Shown in pieces: positions 12,601 through 24,498 of a stretch of DNA of 64,000 bases. The stretch's first letter is position 1; each line of letters opens with the position of its first letter. A program made the translations under genes and the position numbers. The notes under the pieces were generated by a model that was not told the origin of the DNA, ran no database searches, and saw nothing but the letters and a program-made list of their open reading frames with translations. The stretch comes from Whitmania pigra (Eukaryota; Annelida; Clitellata; Hirudinida; Haemopidae): NCBI GenBank assembly GCA_021613335.1, contig JAJTWR010000242.1, forward strand, positions 609,501 through 673,500. The letters run 5' to 3'.

Positions 12601-15600
12601 ATAAACGAAAAACAACTTCATTTAATTATTTTATTAAAGTCCCTTGCAGAGCTGAGATGATTTGGGCTAACTAAGAACAACTAAGCCTAAATGTTATTTA
12701 TAGCTTGTCAGCAAAGCATCATTTCAAAGACCTAAAATGTAAAATTTTTTGGCTGACAAATTGAGAAATGTTGAACGTCTGAGATTGTCCTGACAGAGCA
12801 TCAAGAATAATAAGTAATGAATAAGCAAGTAAATCAGAAATAAAGTAATAAAGTTCTCATCATCACCTGAATGTGGTTCCTCACACGACTGCCCCCAATG
12901 GAAGTTTCACTTTCGCTAACTTCCTCCTCATCCTCCTCTGAAGAGTCCAACTTGTTGTTGATGTTGAGATCAACAGACTCGATGAGTTGTTTCAGCTTTT
13001 GTTTCGTCAGCACGAAGTGTGCCTCGTATTTCTCTGCTGCTATCGCAGCTTCCTTCAACTTTGCAGCTCTGATTTGGACATTGGAGGCTGCTACGCTATG
13101 CATGAGTTCAAGGTCATTCAGCTGGTTGGCAAGATCATCACCTTTGACATCAAAGTGAATATTTAGGATATGATAAACACATACAAATAATTAGGGTATC
13201 ACAATAACATAGAAATAATTATGATATTATAAATTATATTATTACTTAAAGCAAACAACTGTGAGGTAATCTGATATGAATGAATAGTATGGAACTAAGA
13301 ATTTAATATTTAAGAAATCATCAAGTGAGTAAATGATGCGATTAACGACATCTTAGAATTGCTGTCGCAAGAACTGCAATTTCACAAAGGAAACAAATAG
13401 ATTTTTTTTTTAAATTAAATTTTTTTATGCAAGAATTTTCTATCCTAATGCAAAGCTTGTGACTCAAAAACAAATTAGAAGCATCTTAACATGATTCTAA
13501 TTCAGAAGCATCTCTTGAAGCAACTTTGAAACTATTTTAGTAAAAACTGCACAACCACAGAAATGGAAAGCAACAAAATGATATTGGTGCCTGTGACCTC
13601 ACAAACCATGATTTGAGTGTAATACCAAATGCTTCTCGCATGTTTAAAGAAAGTTTTGTTGCCAGCGAAAACGACTTCGCATTAGAAATATGGAGGAATT
13701 CAAGCAAAAGAGGTTCACAAACACATTGAAAGAAGGAAAACCTTCCATGTAGGTGGGACGAAAGGGTTGCATTCCTACAGCAGTAATGAAAAGTCATAAT
13801 GTGTTGTGTTCACAACTCGACCAAGCCACAACTCGGCCACCAGGGAACCCTGCACAAATGGTGAGGAAGTTCAAAAGTGCCTCCACATCCTATTCAGATA
13901 CATAACCCATTCAAAGGACCGACTAAATTTCTGTTTAATATAAGATGATGAGATCCAATAAAAAAGCCATGAAAAGATCCACATAAGAGATTGTTTAAAC
14001 TTCATAATTTACAATATTTATTTATAATTTAATTTCTAACTGTAAAAACTAACAAATGATCTGCTGATCTTCACCATTTCTCTCCTGAGGCAGAGATGTT
14101 GCATGCAGTTGAAGGAGCATCCTTTTCAGATGTTCCATCGACCGACTGCAGGACACCAAATTCTCTGTAAGAGCCTTCAGAAATAAGGAGTTAGTCAAGT
14201 CAATCCATCGGCCTACTCATTATCAACCGACACAATCAATTTGGTAATCATTTTTAACATTCCAAGGTTTTGAATCCTGCTCAAAATAACCGCCTTAAAC
14301 GATATAATGTAGCCATTATCATTATGTTGCCATAAACAAAAGCACGATTGGTCACCTTGTTTTCATTAATCTGCCTCTTTATTGTTTCAACATCTGGTGA
14401 TATTGGGTCAGTTAGGTGAATGGCATCACTTATCTTGTACAACTCCTCAAGAAAACTCTCTGAGGCGTCTGCAAGCTGCGAGGTAAGAAATCCGAGGTAA
14501 GAAATCTATACACTTCCACATACTTCATATAACAACTTATATTTCCCCAATTAAAATATATCCCTATTTAATAACCGGGAACAAAACTTTAAATAAACAT
14601 AAAACGTGGAATTTTAAAGCACATATCATCTTTTTGAACATCACAATGCATGTAATGCAAAACAAATTCTTACAAATTTGCAGGTTGCTTGTTAATTAAT
14701 CTAGTAATAAACGAGTGCATTTCTTAAATAAAAGTATCAACTTGCAGAACAGTCCGCTCGAATAAATTACGAACCCGTCGAACAGACGAAACAAAACAAG
14801 TCGAACGTCTGAAAAATAAAACATATACTAACAGAAGTGGTGGATTCTCTCCAAGCTTGGATGATGCCATTTGTTTTGTCGTTCAGCTGCTCATTCAGTC
14901 GATCAAACTTCATCCTCACTTCAAGGAAAGGTTGGTCAAGTTGCTCTTGGCACTTTTCGAGGGAAAGAAGTTCCAAGAGGTCGTGGGACTTGTTGACAAG
15001 TGCATCCACAAGAACCATCTGTTCCAACAACGCCTCTCGAGCCAGCTGTCATTCAACACAAAGTTTTGTTACTGTGTTCGTTATCTCACAAGACACATTC
15101 ATGGTAATCTCTAACAAATTTTCAATAAGTGAACAACAACAAGTGCGTTTGTATAGCACCATAAGCATCAGTTAGGTGAATGCAGTGAATATATCTCTTT
15201 CTTCAAGTAAATAGACACACAGGTGACCAGGTGCATAAAGCAGAATACCATGCTTATTATATTACTGGGAATACAGTAATGCTAGGCATAACTTAATAAT
15301 AACAACATAAAAGTAGTTACGTGAACCCCATTGTGGTCAAACATTGTGTCGGTTATCTCATTGGATTATGTTCCTGCATGAGGCAGCATAAATAACAGTC
15401 AAAATGCTTGCGGGCCAATCCTGCATTTCTGGCAAATGCCCTCGGGTAGGGGCACCATACAAAAGGCAGAAGATTAAAAAGTGCCTTCACAATTTATTCA
15501 GATAAGTAAGACAAACAAAAGGTTGATTAAAAACAACAACAAGGATAACCAACACCACTCACATAAATTATAAACCATTAATATTGTTCACTGCTTTTCA

Positions 15601-18600
15601 TCTCAAAAATAATGTAACAAATCGCCAAAATCCCACAATAATAGTCACATAAAAACTAAATCAGTTGGTGTTTAGTAATCACTCAATCACAATTTTTTGT
15701 AAAAAAAAATTCAGAATAAAACCTTCGACGACTCTAATTCATTTTTGATTTCTTCTGGGTTTCCATTTGTGGGTATCTCAACAAATTCCACAAGACTCTC
15801 GACATCCAGCAAAGCAGACTCAACCTCAGCCTGCATTTCCTTCAGCTGAACAGCCAAAGACACTGCCTCCTCCAGTTTCTCCACTCTGGTCAGAAGTGGA
15901 TCAAATTTGTGGCAAAACCCCTTATTCGTAGCAAAAATGACAACATTCACTAACTTCGCATCACTAAAGTCCATGACTGTTTGTAACTTTGAACAAACAT
16001 CATTCATTTGTTCTGATGCTTGACATAACTCATCATCTAACGGAGACTGAATAATTGGTCCAAGTTTATCAGCAATCTCTTGTACAGAAGAAAACTTTGA
16101 AAACAGTTCTTCATGGCTCGACTGTATTTTTTAAAGAATGTTTTAAAGTATTCCTACACAAATGTTAGTAACAATAAGTAATAAACAATAAATAACATAA
16201 GATCACAAACATTAAGTGGACCACAATCAAAACATTCGTCTGCATCATCCATGCCTTGGAGTAATATCGCTGATTTTAAATTTTTGTTTGAAAAATTAGG
16301 TTCGACTAAATCGTCTGTAGCACAACGAATTCCTGGTAGAGTGGGCTTCCGCATTAGCTCACCATTTACAGTCGGTTAGTTAATTCTTTTAAGTTAGCTG
16401 TCATAAAGTTATCGCGTTCATAATTTCCTTCATCGGTGATTATTCACCAAGATCCTCGAAGCCACAGGAACCGACGACAGAGCAATGTTGACACACGCAT
16501 GTTTAACCGAGGAGTAAACACGGACTAATGTATGTGCGCATGCGCCGACAGCTCATCGTCAGAATGATGTAGCGTTAACTTTCATCACCGCTCGAGCTTT
16601 TCTTTAAAGAGCGTAAGATCTGACATTTAATCTCACAAAATATGTTGACTGAATAATAATGCAGTTGATCTTATGTGCTCGACGAATCGCCCTAACTAGA
16701 CCCGACACCGTTTCCAACAGTATCCACTTCCAGGACATACGACGGGCGCCCAAAAAAATTTCGATTATTTAATTTATTTATGATGTCAATAGCCTAATTA
16801 TTTACCTTGGCATCAACAAGTTGCTGGGTCAAAACTTCTGGATCCAGGCTAGCAACAAAAACTTCCCTAACATCATTTTCCACTTTTTCCAAATATTCTG
16901 AAGTATTGCTGAGCTGAGAACGGACCTAAACAAATAAAAAACAAAAAACATAAACGTATGCAATACGCTTTTCAGTGGCATTATTAAAATGCCCAATTCA
17001 AAACTAACAAATTTGACAGCCTTCTCAATGAGAGTGTCCTCAAAATCATGATAACTGGTGTGCAAGTCAACAAATGCACTAGCTAGTGAGCTTTCGTTTG
17101 TTACATTTAGTTGACCACCTTCTTCAAAGAGTTTTTTCAACTGTTCCCTTGGCAATAGGCTAGAGCATTCGGAAGAGTCAAAGAACTCTTTCAATCCAGG
17201 AGCATCTTGCTTTTTATTTTTATTTTTACTATAGCCTATTAACACATCAACACATTTCCTTAGTTCAACCATGGATGGCTTGATGGACTTGACTGCTTTG
17301 CTGTGTTTCAACAATTTGTCGATAACATTTACACCATGCTCCACATTACTATGGAGCACATTTTTCAGCTCGATGTTAGCTTCCATAACCTGTTTATCAA
17401 TCCCATCCATTGTACTGTGGATGCTTGTCAAACAACTCTTTAAACTTTTCAGCTGAAGCAATTTTTCACAAATTTTCTTCTCCAACATTGCCATTTGAGC
17501 TGTTGTAAGCATATATTGGAAATTTAAGATAGAGCAATTACCAGATATGAATATTTGTCAGATAGAATAATGCTTTGATATTATCTGCATGCGACACTTT
17601 ATTTTAAAATATAGAACTCACCTGAATGAGATTTCTCTGATATTTCTGTTTTCTTTTTTTCAGCTTCTTCTTTTAAAGACGAAGCATTACTTATCTGAAG
17701 GTTAAGTAATTCCAGATCGAGACTGGCAGGGCAAGTGAGAACAACAAGCCTTTCCTCAGCATCTTGAATCCAGTCCAAAAGAGGCTCTTAATAAATTAAT
17801 AAGTGGCTGTAAAGTACAATCAACAATTATTTGACTTTAAATTCTTACTTTTCTTGCTTTTCAAATTCAGTTTAACATTTTCAAATTCTTCCCAAGACTT
17901 ATGCAGTCTTGCCTTCAATTCTTCAACATCACATCCTTTCTTTCCATTTGTTTGACCAGCAACTTCCTTTGGACTTGGTTTCGAATTTACAAACATTATG
18001 AAGTTGTCAGTAGCAGATTTAAGTTGATCTTCAATCATTGGAATATCAAAATCATTTGACTGCCAATTCTTCAGTTTCTTTTCAATGCTTTCAAGATCGT
18101 CAATGCACTTCTTCCAGAATTGTTGAGCTGCATTCAGGCCATTCAGTTGAACCGAATGATTATTGTAATCGTTACAAATTCTCTTTTCATCTGTCCCTCT
18201 GTGTTCACTCAGCCAACTCTGAACTTCATTTGGAGTGAAATTTATTTTAATCATTCCACTAGCAAGAGCTTCATTAATATTAATTTTTTCTCCAGATTCC
18301 TTCAGAAAACATGATGATTTGAAATCAAAGGAACCACATTTTACTGCCGCTTTCAAAGATTGCAATGTCCCAGTATTTGAATTAAAAACAAACACAGTTG
18401 TTGGATCTATTAGTCCCTCCTTGACACTCCTTTCCAGTGATATTGGACAGAAATCCCTCAGGCTTTTCACATCAAAATTGGGGAGGATGTTGTCTACACA
18501 GAGTAACTGTCCCAGACTATTACCAGCTACAGCATTCAATATCTGAGCAACAACCTGCTCATTCAACTTTACATTGCTTTGACAAGGTTGATATATTGAG

Positions 18601-20696
18601 AAGCTTGAAGTTCCAGATGTTAAGTTTCCTGTATTGAGATCGAGTTTGCCGCTCAGAATTGCATCTCTAACTGATAAAGACTTAAGTGAATTTGAAGATC
18701 CCAATTTGCTTTCTGGAGAAGAAGCGGCCAAAGTTTTGGAGCCAGTCTTGTCATTTTTCAGTTTTGGCAGTTTGGAGGAGCATGAAATGTTGGTGCAGTC
18801 CTTAATTTCCATCAACAAATCTTTTTCAACATCAATGTTCTGACCCTTCAAAAACTTTAAAGCCTTCACTCTTTCTACATTTTCCTCAGAAAAAACCTGC
18901 GCACTTAATTTCTGATTTATTAATGCATTCTTGAGAGACTGGAGAGCAACAGGTTCTAAGTGTTTATGGCCCGAAGCATCTTCTTTGGTCTGCTGAGTGT
19001 TTATTTGAGTTTTATTGCTCGGCCTCTGCGCAGGGGAGGCGCTCGGCAGTTTCTTGGAATCATTTCTTTGAGTCTGCTTTGCGGTTGAACCCATCTTAAT
19101 TGCACGTGTTGAAGGAAGATTTGAAAGATTTTTTGATTGTGTCCTTGTGTTTCTGACGTGCTCCGTTTTCCTTTGAAGTTTAGCACATCCCGAAGATTTT
19201 TGCGAGTTTTTTAGCCAAGCGGATATTGAAATGACTTCGTTCCGGTTTGTTAAATCCGTTACAAAAGTGTTGTCGGCTTCGAGTCGGGACAAAGAATCAA
19301 GGCAGCAATCGTCTGACGTCAGAAGAGACTTATCTTGTGGTGCCGGAATTCTTTTATACATCCTATCTGAATTTGCATCAGGGGAAGATTCTAATACGTT
19401 TTTACAAGACTTTGCACTACTGCTTTTGATGAAGTTATCTAAAGAATGTTCTTCAGCAATTCTCAAAAGTCCTTCATACACTTCCACGTCCATCAAACCC
19501 AAACTTGCTGCTTCTTGCAATGACTTCACTTCAACCTTGCCACCATCTCTGCATAAAGTAATACTGTTAAAAGTCAAAATGCCTCTGCAAAGTGCTTGGT
19601 GAACAGTTAATGCGTTGGATTTGGTGGTTGTGTCACCAATTGGAAAACAAAATGAAGATTCCAAGAATTCAAAGCTCCTTGTAGAAAGTTTTTGGGGATC
19701 AACAAATTTTTCCAAATCTTTGATTGAATGCTTAGTTGTCTTGATCATTGGATCTTTAAGAGCAATAGAATTAATGTTACTTTGACTTGCAGGTAATCTA
19801 CAAGTGACCCTTGGACTTTTTTTTAATTCGGTCACAATGTTATCCACGACCTTGTTATTGAAAGAGATCTGAGCATCTTCAAGAGGACGAATGAATGCTT
19901 TACCTTTCATTGCAGCTTCTGAAAGAGACATGAGACTACCTGTAACGGTGTCCCTGTACGTGGAATTCCTGTGATCAACAATCTGTTTGTTGATGGCATC
20001 TTGCAGAGGTATAACCTTGCCAGAACCACTGTCTAGTAATGAAAGAACTACGAAGTTGGTTGCACTTTTTGACCTTGGAAAAGGAGTTATTTCCTCAATA
20101 GCTTCCAGGTCTTGCAATGCCAAACATTCATCTGAATTCCTGCTCCTCGAAGGATTCTTTTCTGTTTCTTCATTGATGATTTGCACATCAGCTAACTTCT
20201 TGGCATCCTCTTCAAACGAAATGCACTTTGAAAAACTGATAAAGCTTTTTTCTTTGTTCAAACATAGTTGAACTTTTGGTGAAACTATAAAAAATGAAAG
20301 TAAATTATATAATACATCTATTAACTCTTCTGAAGACACATACCTGAATCATTATTTAAAGAGGAGTTGTTGATTGATAGCTTTTCCGACATTGCAAACT
20401 GTTTAGAATGAGGATTATTCCTCTCACTTATTGATACCAGACTTTTCTTCTGATAGTGTGTAGCACTTTCTTCACAAAACTTGAAGTCAATTCTTTAAAA
20501 AGCAAACCATCCAATTGCTAATTGACAAACAATCAAGTCCAATTGATGAACAAAAGTGAATTAATGCTTACCTTTCTAAGTAGGCTGAGCTGATATATCT
20601 AAATTCGCTCAAATCACAAAAATTTGGAATTGCACACAGACGTGAAACAAAACGTCTCTTATCCGGTCGAACCAGGTTATAATATTCCAGGAAATC
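5997..20696 (-). CDS. spectraplakin, C-terminal two-thirds (MACF1/dystonin/Short stop/VAB-10 family)
   Basis: A 34-exon minus-strand gene encoding about 2,830 residues in this order: short linker exons, a plakin-repeat exon of 2.4 kb, a long run of spectrin repeats, an EF-hand pair, a GAS2 domain, and a Ser/Arg-rich tail with an SxIP motif. Spectraplakins cross-link microtubules with actin or intermediate filaments, and the EF-GAS2-tail module is the microtubule-binding end. The calponin-homology pair and plakin domain expected at the N-terminus are not found anywhere to the right in this window, where a complete ZASP-like gene occupies 32.3-37.2 kb. The gene may therefore continue across a giant intron, be split, or be transcribed from its own promoter near 20.9 kb. 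Junctions close in phase except between the exons at 8366-8566 and about 8031-8188, where a small exon may be missed. Confidence 0.85.
6606..7160. other. spectraplakin intron
   Basis: AT-rich, with no domain or splice-bounded frame. It holds a phrase repeated in inverse orientation (ACGTTAAATCAACACAGCATCTGACATT near 6640 and its relative near 7090-7130, GTTGTGCTGATTTGACC), suggesting a short fold-back element. Confidence 0.5.
7161..7471 (-). CDS. spectraplakin: GAS2 (GAR) microtubule-binding domain
   Basis: Exons 7349-7471 and 7161-7278 join in phase 0 (KYR then FGDKGKL). The first has the zinc-coordinating start [16 protein letters not shown]. The second has the near-invariant core [19 protein letters not shown] and then YLESNDPCR, one of the most conserved signatures of the family. 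This domain binds the microtubule lattice. The second exon ends with one base of the next codon, which is supplied by the tail exon at 6605. Confidence 0.9.
7790..8188 (-). CDS. spectraplakin: EF-hand pair
   Basis: Two exons (about 8031-8188 and 7790-7902) joined through a split Arg codon. The first encodes [14 protein letters not shown], equivalent to the segment before the EF-hands in MACF1. It then gives a first EF loop in [17 protein letters not shown]. The second gives a loop in [17 protein letters not shown]. The first loop starts with Asn rather than Asp and has Lys at usual oxygen-ligand positions, so calcium binding there may be weak. The second keeps Asp at positions 1 and 3 (D-I-S-K-S-G). 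The acceptor of the first exon is uncertain: both AG sites near 8179-8190 require two bases from the previous exon, which ends in phase 0. Confidence 0.75.
8366..13141 (-). CDS. spectraplakin: second block of spectrin-repeat exons
   Basis: Exons 12867-13141, 12371-12595, 12187-12294, 11966-12130, 11702-11857, 11374-11622, 11054-11182, 10799-10969, 10577-10735, 10240-10446, 10073-10171, 9812-9984, 9591-9750, 9358-9519, 9141-9281, 8928-9071, 8655-8843 and 8366-8566. Almost every exon is a multiple of three and phase 0, the regular pattern of duplicated repeat exons. Helix A tryptophans recur ([54 protein letters not shown]), as do helix C leucine runs ([18 protein letters not shown]). The exon at 12867-13141 carries an acidic loop ([15 protein letters not shown]) inserted between helices. 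Confidence 0.8.
13142..14074. other. spectraplakin intron with dispersed repeat
   Basis: No exon is supported. The part around 13740-13945 belongs to a dispersed repeat family that also occurs near 15.36 and 47.65 kb. A plus-strand 40-codon frame at 13680-13790 shows no known domain. Confidence 0.5.
13740..13945 (+). repeat. dispersed repeat, family A, copy 1
   Basis: Contains AAAGTGCCTCCACATCCTAT followed by TCAGATACATAACCCATTCAAAGGACCG, shared in order with copies near 15350-15540 and 47640-47830. The upstream part has a GGGTTGCATTCCTACAGC word matching GGGTTGTGTTCCTGCATG in copy 3. Confidence 0.55.
14075..17786 (-). CDS. spectraplakin: first block of spectrin-repeat exons
   Basis: Exons 17622-17786, 17009-17499, 16806-16925, 15723-16121, 14833-15045, 14356-14475 and 14075-14174, all phase-consistent. 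They encode amphipathic helices with the spectrin-repeat signature of a Trp early in helix A ([13 protein letters not shown]) and leucine heptads after it. The 491-bp exon has several hundred bases with little repeat signature and an Asn/Lys-rich insert, so it may be a diverged repeat or a flexible spacer. The repeats would form the elongated rod that separates the two binding ends of the protein. Confidence 0.75.
15340..15540 (+). repeat. dispersed repeat, family A, copy 2
   Basis: Lies in a spectraplakin intron. Shared words with the other copies: TGTTCCTGCATGAGGCA, then a GCACCATACAAAAGGCAGA block, then AAAGTGCCTTCACAATTTAT followed by TCAGATAAGTA. Confidence 0.55.
16211..16354 (-). CDS. 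possible alternative first coding exon of spectraplakin
   Basis: An ATG at 16354 opens a 48-codon frame ([19 protein letters not shown]...) that stays open to a GTTTGT donor after 16211, in phase 0. The next downstream spectraplakin exon (15723-16121) also begins in phase 0, so the two would splice in frame into a short isoform with the rod, EF-hands, GAS2 and tail but no plakin repeats. The exon would be skipped in the full transcript, where 16806 joins 16121. Upstream is the only stretch of the intron rich in CG dinucleotides. No transcript evidence is available here. Confidence 0.45.
16355..16780 (-). promoter_or_regulatory. candidate internal promoter of spectraplakin
   Basis: This intronic stretch is markedly richer in G+C and CG dinucleotides than its surroundings (TGCGCATGCGCCGACAGC near 16535, plus CGCTCGAGC, CCGACGACAG, GACGGGCGCC). 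GCGCATGCGC matches the palindromic NRF1-type site. It lies immediately upstream of the candidate first exon at 16211-16354. Confidence 0.4.
17849..20284 (-). CDS. spectraplakin: large plakin-repeat exon
   Basis: A single 2,436-bp exon, the longest uninterrupted coding stretch in the window. It carries diverged plakin repeats of the form LQDAI..G..D, visible at [90 protein letters not shown] and [15 protein letters not shown]. Low-complexity Ser/L­ys/Asn-rich linkers separate them. Near the 3' end the sequence becomes helical ([20 protein letters not shown]), the start of the spectrin-repeat rod. In vertebrates similar long exons mark the plakin-repeat isoforms of MACF1 and dystonin, and fly Short stop has one too. 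The acceptor is TTTTTTATAG before 20284. The donor is GTAAGA after 17849. Confidence 0.8.
20344..20696 (-). CDS. spectraplakin: two linker exons before the plakin repeats
   Basis: Exons 20572-20696 and 20344-20492 join through a split Arg codon (AG|A) and then pass into the large exon through a split Val codon. They encode a basic stretch with [16 protein letters not shown] and a Ser-rich linker. No calponin-homology or plakin-domain signature is seen. The first in-frame ATG is in the second exon at about 20392 (MSEKLSINN), which could serve as start if transcription begins near 20.9 kb. Upstream of 20696 the frame is closed within about 30 bases, so either a spliced upstream exon exists or this is 5' untranslated sequence. 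Confidence 0.6.
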
Positions 20697-20869
20697 CTGA
20701 AGATGTATAAACGATAGAGCGTAATTCGATTAAAACATCCTTAACCAACGAATGAACCGTCGAACGCACCGAATAGAGTTGAAGAAGCTTTTGGCAGGGA
20801 GTGTTGGTGATGATGAGAGGCTGGTTACCTTTGTACGAAGATGTGCAATGTAAATAAAGGTGTTGCAAG

Positions 20870-21090
20870 CTTTAGCGTCGCAACATGAAAGAGCGCCGAA
20901 ATGTGCAATATGCGCAACTTAGCGACTACGCAGCGTTATTGTCAATAATTTTAACGCTTTTGCCGCTTTGAATAGCTCGAACTTCCGGTAAAATACTTTC
21001 AATCCTCGAATTTCAGAGGCTGGAACGAACCGTCAAAAGTGTCCGATTTCGAAATAAATATTAAAGTGTCATTAAAGCTTCAGACAACGT
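20870..21090 (-). promoter_or_regulatory. candidate promoter upstream of spectraplakin linker exons
   Basis: A CG-richer stretch (GAGCGCCGAAATGTGC, AATATGCGCAACTTAGCG, CTACGCAGCG, AACTTCCGGT) just upstream of the first recognisable minus-strand exon, in otherwise AT-rich DNA. The ACTTCCGG word fits an ETS-type site. Promoter activity is inferred from composition and position only. Confidence 0.3.
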
Positions 21091-22910
21091 CTTTAAACAA
21101 AGCAGATCACATCATACAGACAAGACAGGATGTGGTCCATTGTGCAGTATAAACATCTAAGGTCTAAATATTAAACTGTCGAAACAAAATACGAAACCAG
21201 CAAAGTATTTAAATGAAGCTACTCACTGACACCCGAGTTTACGCAAAGTTATAAATCATCCATCAAGACAACGAATTTGAAAAGATAAACTTCGTCCAAA
21301 CAGCAAAAGCTCATCACGAAGCCTCGAATGAAATGAACGACGTGAAGGCAATGTTGGTCGATGGTGGTGTGAATCATTGAAGGTGAATCAGAAACATTTC
21401 CCCGCACGGGACGACCCGTTATCCGAGAAACTTAATAAATTAGCACTTTCACAAGTTCACCAGACCCAACGATCTGACAGGCTCCTACGTATTATCATCT
21501 TTTGTCAAACATCGTCACAAAAACGATTGTAACATTCGCAACTTTCATTATTACTATTCAGAAGGAATAAAGATGTTAGAACATCTCGCTGTAAATAAGG
21601 AGAGATAAGGGTTGAGAATGAATGGATTGAAAGATTAACAAGAAGACGCCCCAGTAGTTGTTGAGCAATTTACACTTAAGATGGAATAAGATAAGACGCA
21701 GGAATGACGAGGAAGACGACGATGATGAAGTCTATATGGTGTTGATACATATATATTATTACGGGCCATACTCAGATGAAACAATTAAACCAAATCTGCC
21801 ATCTGCTTCAAATTGTCCTGAACAAAAACCTAACAAACTGTTAATGTGAGAAACTTCAATTGGAACTCAAAGCTTTGTTAGCGATGGGTATACATGACAT
21901 CAATTAATAACATGTAATAAATCATTTAAATATTCAACGCCTATATTTCAACATCATCATCATCATCACCACCATCCCTAGCAAACATAATCATCTTTAG
22001 TTCTTTCAGCTACAGCAAAAAAACTTATTAATCACGGAACAAGTCAGCTTCTATGAACGTGTGGCACCGAATCATAATCGGCACAATTTTTTAACAACTT
22101 TATCATCAACATCATCTTCGTTGTCACCGCCAACGCCAATAATAAAATTAATAATAATAATAATATTAACAATAAATAATATTAATAATAATAAATATAT
22201 TATTCATATAATAATAGTATTATTAATAATACAATTCAATAATTTAAATACTTTATAATAAATATTATAATTAATATAACATTATTGATAGTATAAATTA
22301 AAAAAAGAATATATATTTAAATAATATAATAAATACTTCGTCAAAATTTTAAGAGTTCAACATCAGAGGCGTCTAAGTAACTCAATTTTTCGGGTTGCTT
22401 TTATCAATTAATTCATGTTTTTCATGTAATTCATGCAATTATTCCCGTTCATTTCTTATAAAACATAAACATGCTGGTCTTATAATGATATCAAATATTC
22501 ATGGAAATATTACATCTACAAACAATATTGATTCATGATAGTTTAATTATGATGGTCATTGATACTGTACCAATGTAAAAATGTAAAAATATTAAAAGAA
22601 GTAAAAAAGTATAATGATGTAATGAAAAGGCAAATAAAGTTGACAGATATTCTCCTTCATAATATTAATAAAAATAATAATAATAATAATAAAATAAATA
22701 AAAAATTAATAAAAACATAATTAAAAAGAGCGTGTAATAGAGAAAAACTTGAGCAAAAAGCAGACATTGAAACACTTGTTTATATTAATATCTAATTGAT
22801 CGTTCTCAGCTGATCTCCATCATGGACACCACCACCACCATAATCATCATTATCATCATCATCATCCTGAAAAATGTTTCATTACGAACATACGCCAACA
22901 GCTGCTCTCA
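21091..22910. other. gene-free AT-rich stretch
   Basis: Mostly A/T with AAT microsatellites (22140-22260, 22660-22710) and a short ATC run (21948-21970). Short frames here have no domain or splice support. Confidence 0.6.
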
Positions 22911-22967
22911 TGAACATTGTCGAATTCTGAAAAACAACCACCACTTATTCCGACGTATTCGCTGATG

Positions 22968-23275
<308 letters not shown>

Positions 23276-24315
23276 AAGTGAATATGTAAATACAAACGGA
23301 AATATAAATAGTATTGATGACGACAACGAGGAAACATCGAAACAAACTAATTAAATTAAACTTCCAGAAAGTTCTTTACCGTCATCAATAATATTGTAAT
23401 AAACAATTCTAGTTCTTCAACGTTCTTGTCTTACAATTCAACAGCATCTACCCAACTCTCCCATATTCCCATTAATATTAATCACATTAACCTGCGCCCT
23501 CATTAATATTCATCCTATTAAACTTCAACCTCATTAATATTCTAATTCCTGTAAGATAAATGAGGGCATGGAAGTGTTTAATCGTTGAGTGTAAAGTTTA
23601 AATGAGCGTGTCACCAAGTTGTCTTTCATTTCGTTCAACTACATTTTAACAACAACAACAACAACAACTACATTTTAATAATAACAACTACATTTCACCA
23701 GTTCATGAGTTGTTGTAAATAATTAAGAACAGTTGTTAGTAAACAAATGTCGTTTTCTTCGTGTTCAGTTATTAGAATAATAATAATAACAACAATTATT
23801 ATTGTTATTGAGCATTACATCATTTAATTTACATCTTGAATGTCACAAGATACACCTGCAAACTTTTGAAATATTTCCTTCCATTAAACAGAAGAATGTC
23901 GTCAATTCATCACGTGATTAACCGAATCCCATTTTCTAAATACTTTCTCATGAGCCGATAATATGTAAAATTGTTATTTTGTTAATAATATTTAATATTA
24001 ACTATTAGTAATAATTATTAATAATAATGACATCAATTAAATAATATTAATGCCAATATTAAATAACCAACACGGACGCACTTAATATCTTAATAGATAA
24101 ATTAATAATTGAATAATTAATAACCAATAATTGAGCACTTGAAACCTTAAAGGAAATGACTTAATATGAATTAATATTTATTATTAAAGGAATTGCCGAC
24201 AAGTTATGCATATTAATGCGTTTGCTTAAAGCCAAAAGTCATCGCCATGATAATAATAATCATCATAATAATAATCATAATCGTCATCCATATCATAATC
24301 ATTATCATCACAGTT
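23276..24315. other. gene-free AT-rich stretch
   Basis: Short tandem words (CATTAATATTA near 23470-23540, ACAACAACA at 23650, AATAATAAT at 23780 and 24000-24060). No coding signal. Confidence 0.6.
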
Positions 24316-24498
24316 TTAATCGCCGTCATAATCACAATAGTCATTCAATAACATCTTACCTCCACATGTTCGTCGTGAAATGAATTGACTGATTGAGAGT
24401 AATTCATCATCATCATAATCATCATCTGTCAACAGGTTCTTTATTAAATTCGCGAACCTTTCAATTCCTGCTTCGTTCAATTGCGAGTGACAGGGCAT
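24316..24498 (-). CDS. possible isolated exon, unrecognised
   Basis: A minus-strand frame bounded by an acceptor-like ATTCGACAG at its start and a GTAAGA donor at about 24357. It reads MPCHSQLNEAGIERFANLIK, continues NLLTDDDYDDDELLS, and ends RRTCGG before the donor. Two cysteines, a helix-like middle and an acidic stretch give it a small-secreted-peptide look. The acidic part overlaps an ATC/GAT microsatellite, so part of the frame may be repeat-driven. No neighbouring exon joins to it in phase. Confidence 0.2.
   Translation of the reverse strand: MPCHSQLNEAGIERFANLIKNLLTDDDYDDDELLSISQFISRRTCGGKMLLNDYCDYDGD

Noticed and set aside
13537..13797. 86-residue minus-strand frame in a spectraplakin intron
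   Set aside because: Hydrophobic and Cys-rich but unlike spectrin repeats; overlaps a dispersed repeat, and flanking exons already join in phase without it.
20677..20868. 63-residue frame upstream of the spectraplakin linker exons as an N-terminal exon
   Set aside because: It runs through the acceptor in a different frame from the following exon and soon stops.
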